From the NCBI RefSeq assembly GCF_964656455.1, contig NC_135717.1, positions 2,666,001 through 2,730,000 of the forward strand: DNA of 64,000 nt, written 5' to 3'. Source of the stretch: Halichoerus grypus. Its lineage: Eukaryota; Chordata; Mammalia; Carnivora; Phocidae. The notes below the pieces were generated by a model. That model had not been told where the DNA came from. It did not search any database and saw only the letters and a list, made by a program, of their open reading frames with translations. A program made the translations under genes and the position numbers. Positions within the stretch are counted from its first letter, which is position 1; the number at the start of each line of letters is the position of its first letter. Shown one piece after another: positions 25,331 through 37,968 of the stretch.

Positions 25331-25960
25331 TACATTTCTTCTCCAGCTTAACCCATTTTCTGTAAGGTAATGACTTTTTAAAAGCAGGATTTAGTAAATT
25401 GGAAAGGTTATTTCTCTGCTCTCAAATGTCAAATGCTACCTGATACTCTCTACTGTTGCTGACTAAAAGTGCAAGTACAAGAAGGATTACTGCTGTGAAC
25501 AAATCCACTAATCAGGATGTAACTTAACAATTTTAAGACCCTGGGTAAAAAAAATGGGAAAATTTGGGATATTCATTCAGTGCTTCTACAAAAGCAGTAA
25601 CATGTAAGCACTGTGAAGAAAGTCATTTATTAAATATAGAAAGAAATTTTTTTTCCTATTCAAACATACAGAGAAATTAAGTTCATAGAGGCCTTCCTTC
25701 TCCTTAATGGCATAAGCTACACAGGGATGGCACTCCAAGTAAGGCTGTGTTCCAGGTGCAGTCGGGGCACCTCGCATGTGGAGATCGGTAGGCAACCATC
25801 TACTTCACAGTTGTATTTTGGGTTCATCCTTGAAGTAAGCCGTGCACCAGGAGATCAAATCCAGACATCTTATTTTCGTGCATTTTGGGAATAAGTCCTT
25901 GGGCTTGGTGATACATCATCATGCTTTACAAAATCTTTTTGCTGGGGAATGCTAATTGTA
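25331..25960. other. No gene seen
   Basis: Nothing recognisable beyond a 69-codon antisense open frame (25586-25795) without family similarity. Confidence 0.4.
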
Positions 25961-25979
25961 TTTATTCATCATACAAGTG

Positions 25980-26520
25980 ATGGTGTAACTGAGGCCCAAG
26001 GGTACAAGAGCAGTTGGCTCCAGGGGTCCCAGATAGATCAGGTTTGGCCACTCACTGCTGACAGAATCCAAAGGCAGAGAGATGAGTGATGGTGAAACAA
26101 GAATTTATTTAAATGGGGCCAACACTGGAAGACGCTAATGTCTCAGAGCCTTCAAAGCGCTGAAAATAAGTCTAGGATTATATAAGGAAAATGTGGGATA
26201 AAGATTGGTGGGTACAAGCAGGTGAGCAGGAAAGGTCAAGTAGATCATTGTCTCAGCATCACTCACATGGGTTCTTGCTGGTGCCAGGGCAATGCTTGTT
26301 GCTTGAGGGGTAGTTTCAGTTTCCTCTTGGGATGCTCTGCCTGCCGGGTGTTTTGCCCGAGTTAAAGATAAGCTGGTGAGAAGAACTTAATCAGTTAGAA
26401 AGTACAGTCTGAGGTCAGAACGGAGGTGGTTGAAATCCTCTTTCAGTGAAGGAGAGACCAAGGGGACTCCTGCATCTCTAATCAGGAGGAAGAACTGTAT
26501 CCATTACAGATTTGAGAAGA
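25980..26520 (-). repeat. Possible ERV-type long terminal repeat, antisense
   Basis: Read on the minus strand it offers a TATATAA-like box near 26178 and AATAAA near 26107, about 70 bp apart, followed by a GC-richer region, as in an LTR U3-R-U5. No internal retroviral genes were seen nearby. The family is not identified. Confidence 0.35.
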
Positions 26521-26821
26521 TTTGGCTATATATTGCAATATAGTAATGATGGATCATCTTTATAATTAGAAATAAGATCTTGAAGTACAAAGCATCCTTA
26601 CTGCTATACTAGCTGGCAGTAAGGCTATAAGCAAATAAAATATGCTGTGTCTTAGGTTGGAATAGTATGTGGCTATTAAATCATGTGTTTCTGATGGATA
26701 GTTATAGTAGGTAAATATTCTGACATTATTAGATTTCATGACAAAACAGTATCTACAGTGGATATCCAGCATTTAAACTCAAAAGATACCAAGCAGCAAA
26801 GGGACTTGTGTGACTCATTTG

Positions 26822-28360
26822 GTCCTTCATTCATTCATTCGTCTTTTACTGAGCATCAGCTGTGCTGCAGGCACTCCACGAGGCTGTGGCAAACAGGGAT
26901 GAAGGGCAGTTTTTCTTTCCAGGAGCTTACAAGCTAGTGGACAGGTGAGTTGTATCATCACAGGACTGTGCTTTAACAATCACGTGAGTGCTCAGGATGT
27001 GATGAGAGTGTAGTGGAGGCACACACGAATCAGACTGGGCGTGTGGGGTCTGTAGGACTTCCTGGAGGTGGTGACGTTTGAGTTGACTTCAAAAGGAATA
27101 AAAAAGAATTAACCAGGGAAAAAGGATGATTAGAGGGAGGGAAGCTTTCAGATAGGAGTATTCTTAGTACATGGGGACACTGAAGAACTAGCTGACTGTA
27201 ATGTTCGGATAAATTCCAAGTTGTTTGGTATAATTGTATCAGGTGCATACATGTGCATGTACGTATGTTCATCATTGTGAGAGATGATGTGTAGAGATTC
27301 ATAATAGTGAGGTCTTGAAAATCCTCTAACCCACACTAAAGAGACTAGATTTTATCCTGAAGGAGGACATTAGGCAGGAGGGTGATCTTTTCAGATCTGC
27401 TGTTTAGAAGGCTTCCTCTGGAGGTCTAGTGAAGGATGGATGAGGTGGTGTTAGGTCCAGAGTCATGAAAACTGGTAGGGCCGAGGCATAACATTCCCAG
27501 TGAGAACTGTAAGGTGTATTTAGAGATTTCAGGGAGTAGCACTGCTAGGATTTGGGATAAGAAGGAAGGAAAGGAAGCTAGGATAATACCTAGATTTCTG
27601 GTTTGGAGCAAGTGGATATATGGGGATTTGATCCATGAAAACTAGGGGGGGAGTGAATTTGGGAATGGGAAAATACTGAGTTCAGTTTTGGACTTAAACA
27701 TTTTGAGGCCTTTGGGGAGAAATGATGGTATTTATTGGGCAGCTGAATAGATGTGACCTTGGCACAGGAGAGAGTTGAAGATTTAGAAGTTGTCGGCATG
27801 TAGGTCGTGATTTTAATCCTGGGGTTGCAGCGATGAAATAACAGCACGCAAAGAGAAGAGGGCTGAAGATGAAGGCAGAGCACCCTGGGACGGTGACCGA
27901 GATGGAACAGCCAGAAAGTAGGAAGGAAATAGGAAGAGAGCAGCCAGAAGAGAGACTCTCCGAAGGGAAGCAGTTGTCACCAAGGTCAGATGGCACAGAG
28001 ATTTCATGTTAGCTCAGTTTGTCAGGGCGTCTGTTGGACTTGGCAACAAAGAGGTAATCAGTGGGGTAGGCCAGAGCGGGTTCCTGAAGTGGCGCTGATA
28101 AATGGCAGTTTATAGGGATTGCACAGAGAATGGTAAGTGAAGTGGAGACAGGCATACTATTACTTTGTTTTGGTAGGTTGGCTATTAACAAAAGTAGACG
28201 ACAATACAGCAGCTAGAAGGAGATGATGCAGGGCTGAGGGAGGTGTGTGTGTGTAAGATGAACAAGATTTGAGCAGTGTCCTAAATTTAGGGATTAGAGA
28301 GTAAAAATAAAGGTGATGAGGTAAGTAATTGATATGAGGTCCCAAAAGAGATGAGGGAGC
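26822..28360 (-). mobile_element. L2 fragment, antisense, long
   Basis: Begins with CATTCATTCATTCGTCTTTT and ACTGAGCATCAGCTGTGCTG, the reverse of the L2 3' end. It continues with GGAGCTTACAAGCTAGTGGA, CTGGAGGTGGTGACGTTTGA and TAGATTTTATCCTGAAGGAG into the reverse-transcriptase part. The minus-strand open frames in it are decayed. Confidence 0.65.
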
Positions 28361-30295
28361 ATGGAGCTCTGTAAGAAATTGGGACCCCTTCCTCGCAGAG
28401 TCTACAGAGAGGGGGGGAAGACAAGGACGGGATGTAAGGTGCAGGCAAGTTTGGGTCGGAGGCGGGGCAGGCAGGGTAAGAACAAGGAGAGCTGTGTTTT
28501 CCTTTGTGAATGGGGGGGGGTGCCTTCTGAGGAAGGAGAGAGAAGAGATGGAGAGCTAGGGGACTCAGGACACGGGGAGGGGAGCCGCATAGCACACACA
28601 CGTCTGCTCATGGCCACCGCTGCCATGGCTCCTGCCGGTGATGCAACCACATGGAATTTGAGTAAAGTGGATGTAATCCAACTTCCATGGTCTTCCATTA
28701 GGTAAAATGTTTTGACACTGAGAATCTATGTTTAACATGGGACTGAACAATTTACTGAAATTTAAGCTGAAGTAAATATTTGATGAATAATACAGGTATA
28801 AAATTAAATAGTTCCATCAGCCTCTAGGAGACATGCTTTGCTTCAAAATATTAACATTTTTTTTTTCTTTCAGCTAACCATTTGAAAGCCACCTGTATTC
28901 AGACAGTCAAACCAGGGCAGTAAGGGAGAGACTTGGGGAAGTACATAAAGGTGTTGCTCTGGGCAGCTGCTAAGAAAACAGGCTCCAGATGGGAGTGTTA
29001 ACATAGTATACGGGTTTCTCTGCTTATGAGCCCTGACTGTAATATTGATTTTTTTTGTATATAGGAAAAATAATTTGTTCAAAACCCAGAGTGAATAAGC
29101 TTGTATCTTAGAACCAGGAACAGAGGACTAACTTTTTTATTGAGTTAAATTGTGTGAGTTTATCAAGGGTTATTAAAGCTGACTTACGTGATTAAGAATA
29201 ATCAAGTTATGGACATTTTTACGTCTTATCTGTTCAACATATATGAGGCCTTTGCCATGTCACCTTTCTTTAGAACAGGTAGCATTTCATCTAAACTTTT
29301 CAGAACAAGAGTACTTTTTTAAGGGTTCTGGGAGGGTGCGGATATCTCAAATTCTTAGATGCTGGCTCTGTATTGCCTTTGCTAAGCATCTGGTTTCTTT
29401 CTGTCCCTCTCTAGAAGCAGACGATTGATATTGGAATTTGACAGCTTGGGAGTGATGTCCCTACACATAAAGAGCATGGATTTATTCATTTTGAATCCTA
29501 GGGATGTTCTTAACCTGTAAGCATCCCTGGAATTAAGTTAATCCTGTGATTGTTGTATCGAAAATAAAAGGCAAGAAAGTTACTTTGAAAGTGCATTAAT
29601 CAAAACGTTTATTACTAAAATGTCACATTAAGAAAACTCTTAATTTTGTGTTTATTTGCTTCATGGCTAACATCATAATGCAGTCTTGCAAATATCTAAA
29701 ACAGGAAAATATTTTCCAACCTGCTATGTTATATTACAGAAAAATTTCCCACAGTACTGTCCTGTATATGGTGACATTTAGAATTCAAAGAGAGATATAC
29801 ATAGTTATGTGACTTTGGGAATTTCTCTTCCTTCCACCGTCTCCCTGTTAGACACCTCATTGTTTACTCTTTCTTTACTCTTTCCAAAAGTCGTATAAAG
29901 TTTTTTAATAACCAGATTCCTGTTGCTGTTGAGCTATCCCTTCCCCCCCCCCCCTTTTTTTTCCTGATGTTTTTCCCAACTCAGAGCATATTCCATTAGG
30001 AAGTCCCTAATGATGTCAGTTAACCCATTCCACCTTAATCAACCATGAGAAAACCACATACGACCGACCACTATTTTTTTTTTTTTTTGTAATTTTTAAT
30101 GCCATGCATTGGTGCCTCCCCTCCATCCTGACACCTTTATAGGACTGATTCTGCAGCCACAGTCCCTCTGTTCTCATCCTGCCATCGGTGTCTGGAACCA
30201 TGGCAGAACTTACACTCCCGTGTCTCCAACATGACGAAGCCCCTGTCCCAGTGCCTGGACAGGCCAATGCCTTGATGCTGCGGCAGACGCCTTTC
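28361..30295. other. No gene seen
   Basis: Includes a GC-richer patch at 28380-28690 with open frames on both strands (28361-28705 + and 28402-28698 -). A GT follows AG near 28700, but there is no acceptor, homology or codon signal to call an exon. Confidence 0.4.
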
Positions 30296-30299
30296 CCAG

Positions 30300-30950
30300 C
30301 GCTTACGACACTGGCTCTGAAGCTTGACTTGGACTGAGGGACATTGCTGGCGTGTAAAGAATGCAGACCCCTGGTCCCTACAACCAGAGGTCCTGATTCG
30401 GTAACTGTGGTAGGCTGTAAAATGACCTCCCCTCCCCAGCCGCCAAATATCCAACATCCCATACACAGATCTGTGAATATTCCCTTATTTGGAAAAAGGG
30501 TCTGTGTGGATGTGATTAAATCCAGGATCTGAAGATGAAGAGATTACCTTGGATTACCTAGATGGGCTCTGAATGTCACTGCAAATGTTCTTGTGAGAGA
30601 GACACACAGGGGAGAAGACAGACTGAGGAGGAGGAGGCAGTGAGTGTGGCCATGTGTAAAGCAATGCTGACAAGCGGCCAGAAGCTGGAAGAGGCAAGGA
30701 ACAAATCTTTCCTTAGAGCCTCCAGAGGGTCAGTCCTGCCGGCGCCTTGGCTTCAGAATTCTGGCCTCCAGAAATCTAAGAGTAAATTTCTGTTGTCTTA
30801 AGCACCCAGTTTGTATTTTGTTATGGCAGCCGCAGGAAACTGATCTGGTCGCTTTGGATGGAGCCCAGGAATGTGCATTTTTTGAAATGCACCTGGGTTA
30901 TTCTGATGCAGGCGCTCACCTCACCACACTGGACATATGTTGGCTTAGAA
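30300..30950 (+). mobile_element. MER5-like hAT (Charlie) element split by an LTR
   Basis: AACCAGAGGTCCTGATTCGG at 30381 and GAGCCCAGGAATGTGCATTT at 30859, with TTATTCTGATGCAGGCGCTC after it, match the two halves of the MER5A/B consensus as I recall it. The LTR at 30406-30845 lies between them. Confidence 0.55.
30406..30845 (+). mobile_element. MaLR/ERVL-type solo LTR
   Basis: Starts TGTGGTAGGCTGTAAAATG. It contains CCCTTATTTGGAAAAAGGG, TGTGATTAAATCCAGGATCT, ACCTTGGATTACCTAGATGG and TTCTGGCCTCCAGAAATCTA, then a poly(A)-signal-like AGTAAATTTCTGTTG. It ends near GCAGGAAACTGA. No internal region is present, so it is a solo LTR of an old endogenous retrovirus-like element. Confidence 0.7.
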
Positions 30951-31585
30951 GGAGGGGCTAACTTTGACCTGCAGCCAGTGTGAGATGGCACCTAGCATCT
31001 CAAGTTGACACTTGGACAGCATTTTTTACTGGACTGAGAGACACTGGTGTTCTTGAGTTCTCCTGGAACTGCGATTCAGGTTTGTTTGGGTTAACTGTGG
31101 ATCTGGGTTAGTCTAGGTCTATAAAGTAATATTATTCATTATTCCATTTTGCTACAAAGCATGGCGGTGAGGTGGGAGAGGAGAAAAGTAGGGAAATTTT
31201 AGAAAGTATAGGTTATGTAGTTTTTTTATATGGAGAACTTTGTCATTTCCATTAAAATGCTAACTTTTTCATTATAATTTACTATTCATGGTAAATAATA
31301 ACTGCTTTCTTCTTTCTTATAGAAACTTGGACCCAAGGTTGATTGGTTGGCAATTTATTTATACACGTCCTATTCTACACCATTTTTGAGGCAGTATGCA
31401 ATAGGAATATATAAATACAATATACATAAAATTGATACAATCAGATCATAAAAACCAACTCAATTTCTAGAGTTTCATCTTTATCATTCATTTCAGTATT
31501 ACATGTATTTCTTTGAAGTTTCCCCTTTAAAAAGGAACTTTAATTTTGGTAATAAATGTATTTAAATTTTTTCAAGCTTCCCTAG
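30951..31585. other. No gene seen
   Basis: Unique AT-rich sequence. Confidence 0.4.
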
Positions 31586-31599
31586 ATTTACTTGTACTC

Positions 31600-31622
31600 T
31601 TGCGTGTGTGTGCGTGTGTGCA
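31600..31622 (+). repeat. (TG)n microsatellite, interrupted
   Basis: GCGTGTGTGTGCGTGTGTGC-type run. Confidence 0.85.
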
Positions 31623-32468
31623 TTAAATTCTGTGCAGTTTTATCACAGCTGTAGGTTTGTGTTTCCACAGTCAAGATACAGAATAAGCTCTCTTCCTACG
31701 AGGGTCCCTCCTGTGGTGCTTTCATAACCATCCCTGTCCCAGTCCCTAATCTGTGGCAATGATGGGTTTGTTTTCCATTCCTCTAATTTGTCATTTCAAA
31801 AATGTCACAGTATGTAACTTTTTAGGATTTCTTTTTTCGCTCAGCATAATTTCCTTGGACATCATCTAAGTTATATTTATCAGTAGTTCCATTCCTTCTT
31901 ACTGCTGAGGAGGATTCCATGATCTCTATGACAGTTTGTGCAACCATTTGCCCATTTAAGGGACATCTGGTTTATTTTCAGTTTTTGGCTCTTGCCAGTA
32001 AAGCTGCTGTGCACATTTATATGCAGGTTTCTCTGGCATAAATGCCCAGAAGTGCAATTACTGGTTGTATAGTAATTGCATGTTCAGTTTTATAAGACTC
32101 TGTCAAACTATTTTTCAGAGTGGTGGTATAATTTTAATATTCCACCAGCAATTTATGAATGGTACAGTTTCTCTGCATCCTTGCCAGTATTGAGTATTAT
32201 CCTCATTTTCAAGTTTAAACATTCTGGTGGGTGTGTGGTGATAGCCTGTTGTGGTTTCACATTGCCCTAATGGCTGTTGATTTGAACATCTTTTGATCTC
32301 TGTTCATGTTGTTTGCCCGTTGTACAGTTGGATTTTTTTGTTGAGTTTTGAGAGTTCTGTATATATTCAGATACTTGTTCTTTGTTGGATATGTAGTTTG
32401 AAAAATTTTCTCCCAGTCTGTGGATTTTTTCATCCTCTTAACAGGATCTTCAGAGAGCCAGGGTTTTT

Positions 32469-32660
32469 TTTTTTTTTTTTTAAGATTTTATTTATTTGTG
32501 AGAGACAATGAGAGACAGAGAGCATGAGAGGGAGGAGGGTCAGAGGGAGAAGCAGGCTCCCCGCTGAGCAGGGAGCCCGATGCGGGACTCGATCCTGGGA
32601 CTCCAGGATCATGACCTGAGCCGAAGGCAGTCGCTTAACCAACTGAGCCACCCAGGTGCC
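32469..32660 (-). mobile_element. Can-SINE, antisense
   Basis: T-run, AAGATTTTATTTATTTGTGA, then head CTGAGCCACCCAGGTGCCC. The target duplication CCAGGGTTTTT is at 32458 and 32661. It lies in the old antisense L1. Confidence 0.94.
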
Positions 32661-34016
32661 CCAGGGTTTTTAATTCTGATGACGTCCAGTTTATCAGTTT
32701 TTCTTTTATGGATTGTGCTTTTAAGAGTGAAGTCTAAGAACTTGTTGCCTACCATTAGTTCCTGAAGATTTTCTCCAATTAAAACAGTTTTAGAGTTTTA
32801 AGCTTTATGTTTAAGTCTATGATCCACTTTGAGTTAAATTTGTGTAAGACTGGAGACTTAGGTTGAGGTTCTTTTTTTTTTAACCCATGGATATCCAAGT
32901 ACTCTAGCTCCGTGTGTTGAAAATGCTGTTCTTTCATTGAATTGTTTTTGCATCTTTGTCAAAAATAAGTCGAGCGTATTTGCATGTACGTATTTCTGGG
33001 TTCTGTGTTCCATCCATCTATGTGTCTATCTGCCAATACCTCATAGTCCTGATTAATGTAGGCCGTATAATATCGGGTAGAGTGATTCTTTTCACATTGT
33101 TCTTCTCTGTCAAGATTGTTGGAGTTATTCTAGGTTTTTACCTTTACATAGGAATTTTTGAGAAATCTTGTCTGTCTTTGTCTACAGTGTCTATATTTGT
33201 ACTTGGATTTTGATAGAAATCATGTTAAACCAATAGATCAGTGTGTGAGGGGAAGATTGACATTCTTTAAGGAAAGGTTTGCTAGTCATAAATTCTTTCA
33301 GTTTTCCTTTGTCTCAGAATGTTTTTATTCCCTCTTCATTCCTCAAGGATGATTTTATTGATACAGAAGTTATAGTTGACAGTTTTTTTTCTTTCAGCAC
33401 TTGAAGAATATGTCACTTCTGGCCTCAACAGTTTTTGTTGAGAAATCTGTCATTTGAATTGTTATTCCTCTATAAGTAAGATGTTGTTTGTCTCTCACTG
33501 ATTTCGTTTTTTTTTCTTTAGTTTTCATTAATGTGTCTTGGTGTGGATTTTTGGGGGGTTTATTATGTCTGGGATTTATTCAGTTTCTTGAATCTGTAGA
33601 TTTATGTCTTTTGCTGAATTTGGGGACTACTATTTCTTCAAATATTCTTTCAGCCCACTAGCTTCTCCTGTCTTTCCGGGACTCCAATGATACAAATTTT
33701 GGAACTTTTGTTATTGTACTGCAGGTCCAGAGGCTATGTATTTTCTCTGTGTTGTTCTGATCACTAAGTTTATGGTTCAGTCTTCAAACCTGTTATCTAC
33801 GTTTTCCAATTGAATGCTTCCAGAAGGTTTCTTTTTTAATTTCTCTTATTGTATTTTTCAATTCTATAACTTTTATTTGTTTTTTTTATAACTTGTATTT
33901 TATTTCTTTGCTGAGATTATCTTTTCCTTTTTTTTCTTTTCTTTCAGTTTTTCCAAGAAAATTGGTAATTGCTTGTTGATGTGTCTTTATGATGGCTACT
34001 TTAAAATTCTTGTCAG

Positions 34017-34233
34017 GCACTGTGGAAAACAGTGTGGAGGTTTCCCAAAAAATTAAAAATAGAAACACCATATGATCCGGTAATTCCATTACTGGCTATT
34101 TACCCAAAGAAAATGAAAACAGTAATCAAAAAGATACATGCATCCCATGTTTATTTTGCAGCATTATTTACAAAAGCCAAGATAGGGAAGCAACCCAAGT
34201 GTCTGTCAATAGACAAATGCATAAGGAAGATGT

Positions 34234-34264
<31 letters not shown>

Positions 34265-34748
34265 TGGAATATTACATAGCCATAAAAAGGATGAGATCTT
34301 GACATTTGTGACAACATGGATGGACCTAAAGGGTATTATGCTAAGTGACATAAGTCAGACTGATAATACCATATAATTTCACTTATATGTGGAATCTAAA
34401 AAAACAAAACAAAACAAAACAAATGAATAAAGAAAAAGCAGGATCAGACCTATAAATACAGGGAACACAGTGGTGATTTCCAGAAGGAAGGGGGGATGGG
34501 AGGATGAGCAAAATGGGTGAAGAGGAGTGGAGGTACAGGTTTCCAGTTATGGAATGAATAAGTTATGGGAATAAAAGGCACAGCATTGGGAATATAGTCA
34601 ATAATATTTTAATAGTGTTGTATGGGGACAGATGGGAACTACGCTTGTGGGGAACACACTATAATGTATGGAGAAGTCAAATCGTTGTACACCTGAAACT
34701 AATACTGTGTGTCAGTTAAACTCAAATAAAAAATTAAAAATAAAATAC
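34017..34748 (+). mobile_element. 5'-truncated L1 (ORF2 end and 3' UTR), sense
   Basis: Starts at GCACTGTGGAAAACAGTGTG (ORF2 C-terminal region), carries a (AC)n run at 34234-34262, and ends in an A-rich tail. The target duplication AATTCTTGTCAG / AATTCTTATCAG is at 34005-34016 and 34749-34760. Inserted into the older antisense L1. Confidence 0.9.
34234..34262 (+). repeat. (AC)n microsatellite inside L1 ORF2 end
   Basis: About 14 AC units between AAGATGT and GATGGAATATTAC, the same site as (TA)6 at 49248 in the full-length L1. Confidence 0.95.
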
Positions 34749-36389
34749 AATTCTTATCAGAAAGTTCTAACATATGTGTTAGAGTGTTGGCATCAGTTGA
34801 TAGTATTTTCTCATTCAGTTTTGATGTTCCTGGTTTTGGGTATGTTTTATGATTTTTAATTGTATCTTTGATATTTTGGCTATCAAGTGTTTGTTCCTAT
34901 TTACACCTTTTATTTTAACTCCTAAGTTCAGCACTTGGGTACTATCTACTTTTGTTAGTGGTTCCAATGACATCTTAATTTTAAAGCCTTTGTTGTGCTG
35001 TTTTGAACTGTTCTTTGTTGTTGTTTTGTTTTTTGTTTTTTTCTTCTGGTGCCTACAGGCCTTGCACCAATTCCTGCTGCTGCTCCTGAAGATGCAGAAA
35101 GTGCTTTTCTGTTCTCAGCTGCTTGGTGACTGAATGGACGAAGGGACTCTCAGATTTGGTGGGGAAGAGGAATGCTCTTTCTGCCACTTATCAGTGAGGT
35201 TCTTAATTGAACCCCCTTTCTGGTAGTGCTGGTACCATTGCTGGGATTCCTATTGATAGGGGAGAAATGAGCTTACCTAGCTGCCTCTTTTGCTAGTTTA
35301 GAGGTGGAGAAATACCAGGCCTGGGTTGCTTTCTTCTTACAGGTTGGGGTTCATAAGATGCCAACCATTTTGTTTTGCCTCCAATCTTGGCATCCCTGAC
35401 CAATTCACTTCTTCTTTCTGCCTTTCAGAAGTCTTGCGGGATGAGGATATAACTCTCTTAATTGGTTCTTGTGCCCTTTCTCAGTCTCTTCCATGCATAC
35501 CATATACATTTTCCTCTCCCCTCCCTTGGTCCTCCCAGTTTTATAACTTTTGGTCAAATCAGAACTTGGTGCTTACATTTTATGACTGTTGATTATTGGC
35601 ACATACTGTGTTCCATGAGGATATTTCTTTTCTTCACAGGTTTCTGTTTGGTTTTCTATGTACCTGTTATTAGCTTATCCCTAAACACTATGAAGTTGAG
35701 CTTAATATGGCCAAACATACCAGTTGGCTTATCATTTCCTTTTTTTTCTTTTTTAAATCAGTTCTTCTTTTTTTTTCCTTGGAGATGTTCCTCTAAGAGC
35801 CAGCTTCAGTCTGAGCTGGTTACATGGGCTTCCACAGAGCTCCCATCTTGGAATGCATGTCACCACCATTCTGCCTTCTCCCTTTGCCGGCCTCCTTTGC
35901 TGTCTCTCTGTTGCTTATTTCAATCCTTGTTTGTTGGTGCACACCCTCTGGGAGTTTCCTAAGAATGCACAAGTGAGAAGGAAGTTTTTATGCACTTCAG
36001 ATCTTTGAAAATGCTTTTATTTTACTCTGATACTTGTCTAGGTATGAAATTCTTGGTTTAAAATAATTTTCCTTCAGAATTTTCAAAGTATTGCCCATTG
36101 CCTTACAACCTCCAGTGATTTTACTGTGAAATAAAATGACATTCTAATTCTTGAATTTGACGAACAAAAATATGACTGCTTTTAGATAGTTCTTTTTATC
36201 TTTGATGATTTGAAACTTTGGGTCGATAGCCCTTGATGTGGCATGGTAGCACTGGGATGGGGCTTTGTGGGCTTGTTTAATCTGGAAACTGTTTTTCTGT
36301 CCTGGGAAAATGTCTCATTGTCTTTCCTCTTGTGTTTCCTTTCTTGCTATATGGAACTCTGCTAGAAATAAGTTCCACAACTAGAGGGA

Positions 36390-36485
36390 TTTTTGTCATT
36401 TGTTGTTTTATCCTGAGTGCCTAGAACACTGTCTTTACAGAGTAAGTACTCTGTGCAATGAATATTTGTTGAATGAAGGAATAAG
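36390..36485 (+). repeat. L2 3' end, sense
   Basis: TTATCCTGAGTGCCTAGAAC and GCAATGAATATTTGTTGAAT, then GAAGGAATAA, match the last ~90 bp of L2. Confidence 0.75.
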
Positions 36486-36527
36486 TGAACTTCTTCCATT
36501 TGGGAGTATGTCTCCTGGATTTATCTT

Positions 36528-36912
36528 TTTTTTTTTAGACATTATACTTTTATTTTTTATTTATTTTTTATTTTTTATTGTTATGTTAATCACCATACAT
36601 TACATCATTAGTTTTTGATGTAGTGTTCCATGATTCATTGTTTGTGCATAACACCCAGTGCTCCATGCAGAACGTGCCCTCTTTAATACCCATCACCAGG
36701 CCAACCCATCCTCCCACCCGCCTCCCCTCTAGAACCCTCAGTTTGTTTTTCAGAGTCCATAGTCTCTCATGGTTTGTCTCCCCCTCTGATTTCTCCCCCT
36801 TCATTCTTCCCCTCCTGCTATCTTCTTCTTCTTCTTCTTTTTTTTTTTTCTTAACATATATTGCATTATTTGTTTCAGAGGTACAGATCTGTGATTCAAC
36901 AGTTTTGCACAA
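36528..36912 (-). mobile_element. L1 3' UTR insertion, antisense, heavily 5'-truncated
   Basis: Close reverse complement of 49510-49850 of the full-length L1 (for example TTATGTTAATCACCATACAT and TGTGCATAACACCCAGTGCT). The target duplication CCTGGATTTATCTT is at 36514-36527 and 36913-36926. The tail is an interrupted T/A run on the left. Confidence 0.95.
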
Positions 36913-37209
36913 CCTGGATTTATCTTCTAATTGTCTTTCCTCTTCTATTGTACACCTCTCTTACCTTTTGTTTTGTACACAGGGTGATCCCCTCAGTGGC
37001 TCTTTACCAATTTCCTGGTGTTTTGTCTGCTAGTATATTATTTCTATGATATTATTATTATCTCTCCCTTTTTTCCCCTCATATTTCTTTTTTATAAAGC
37101 ACTATTATGGTCAGAATCCTGGTAAGAAACAGAATAATCTAATAGGTATACAGTCTATCTGGAATTCATTTAAGAGTATGAGGTAGAGGTCAAGATATAT
37201 TTTTTTTCC

Positions 37210-37330
37210 AGGGGGGATGGGGTAGCTCAGTTGAGTCTTGATCTCAGCCTAGGTCTTGATCTCCGTGTCATGAGTTTAAGCCCCACATTGGGTTCCATGC
37301 TGGGCATGGAGCTTACTTAAAAAAATTATT
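37210..37330 (+). mobile_element. Degenerate Can-SINE
   Basis: GGGGTAGCTCAGTTGAGTCT, GTCATGAGTTTAAGCCCCAC and ATTGGGTTCCATGCTGGGCA retain the tRNA-like head and body with many changes and a deletion. Confidence 0.75.
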
Positions 37331-37440
37331 TTTTCCTTATGTGTGTCTGGACACAACATCATTATTAATATGATAATCATTTCTTTTAGGCACTGCAGTG
37401 TCACATTTGTCATAAATTAAGTGACTGTGTATATGTAGCA

Positions 37441-37464
37441 CTCTACTTGCTTAAGCAAGTAGAG
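37441..37464. repeat. Perfect 24-bp palindrome
   Basis: Left half CTCTACTTGCTT is followed at once by its exact reverse complement, with no loop. Flanking bases do not pair. Confidence 0.97.
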
Positions 37465-37516
37465 ATTGTTTCATTGTCATCTTTTGTTTATTCTTGTGCC
37501 ATTACCACACTATTTT

Positions 37517-37928
37517 TTTTAAATTCAATTTAGTTAACATATAATGTACTATTAGTTTCAGGGCTAGAATTTAGTGATTTATCAGTTGCATTTATTACCC
37601 AGTACTCATAATATCAAGTGCCCTCCTTAATGCCCATTACCCAGTTACCCCATCCCCCCACCTACCTCCCCTCCAGCAACCCTCAGTTTGTGCCCTATAG
37701 TTAAGAGTCTGTTATGGTTTGCCTCCATCTCTGTTTTTATCTTATTTTATTTTTCCTTTCCTTCCCTATGTTCATCCATTTGGTTTCTTAAATTCCACAT
37801 ATGAGTGAAATCATATGATATTTGTTTTTCTCTGACTTATTTCGCTGAGCATAATACCCTCTCGTTCCATCCACATCATTGCAAATGGTAAGATTTCATT
37901 CTTTTTGATGGCTGAGTAGTATTCCATT

Positions 37929-37968
<40 letters not shown>

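Larger units (their letters stand above)
31590..36370 (-). mobile_element. Old L1 sequence, antisense, repeatedly interrupted
   Basis: Reverse complement of L1 ORF2/3' end (CAACCATTTGCCCATTTAAG, TGTGCACATTTATATGCAGG) runs through ORF2/ORF1-like sequence and into antisense leader (CTTCTGGCCTCAACAGTTTT, TCCTGTCTTTCCGGGACTCC; then 35040-35500). It is interrupted by a SINE at 32469-32660 and a younger L1 at 34017-34748. The 35590-35960 part is less certain. It may be more than one old insertion. Confidence 0.6.

Noticed and set aside
28361..28705. Overlapping open frames in a GC-richer patch with AG|GT near the end
   Set aside because: No acceptor, no homology, both strands open alike; much of the region to its left is antisense L2.
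36623..37033. 136-codon frame with Ser/Leu-rich sequence
   Set aside because: Antisense translation of the L1 3' UTR insertion and its flank; the same frame recurs at the other copy (49574-49801, minus).
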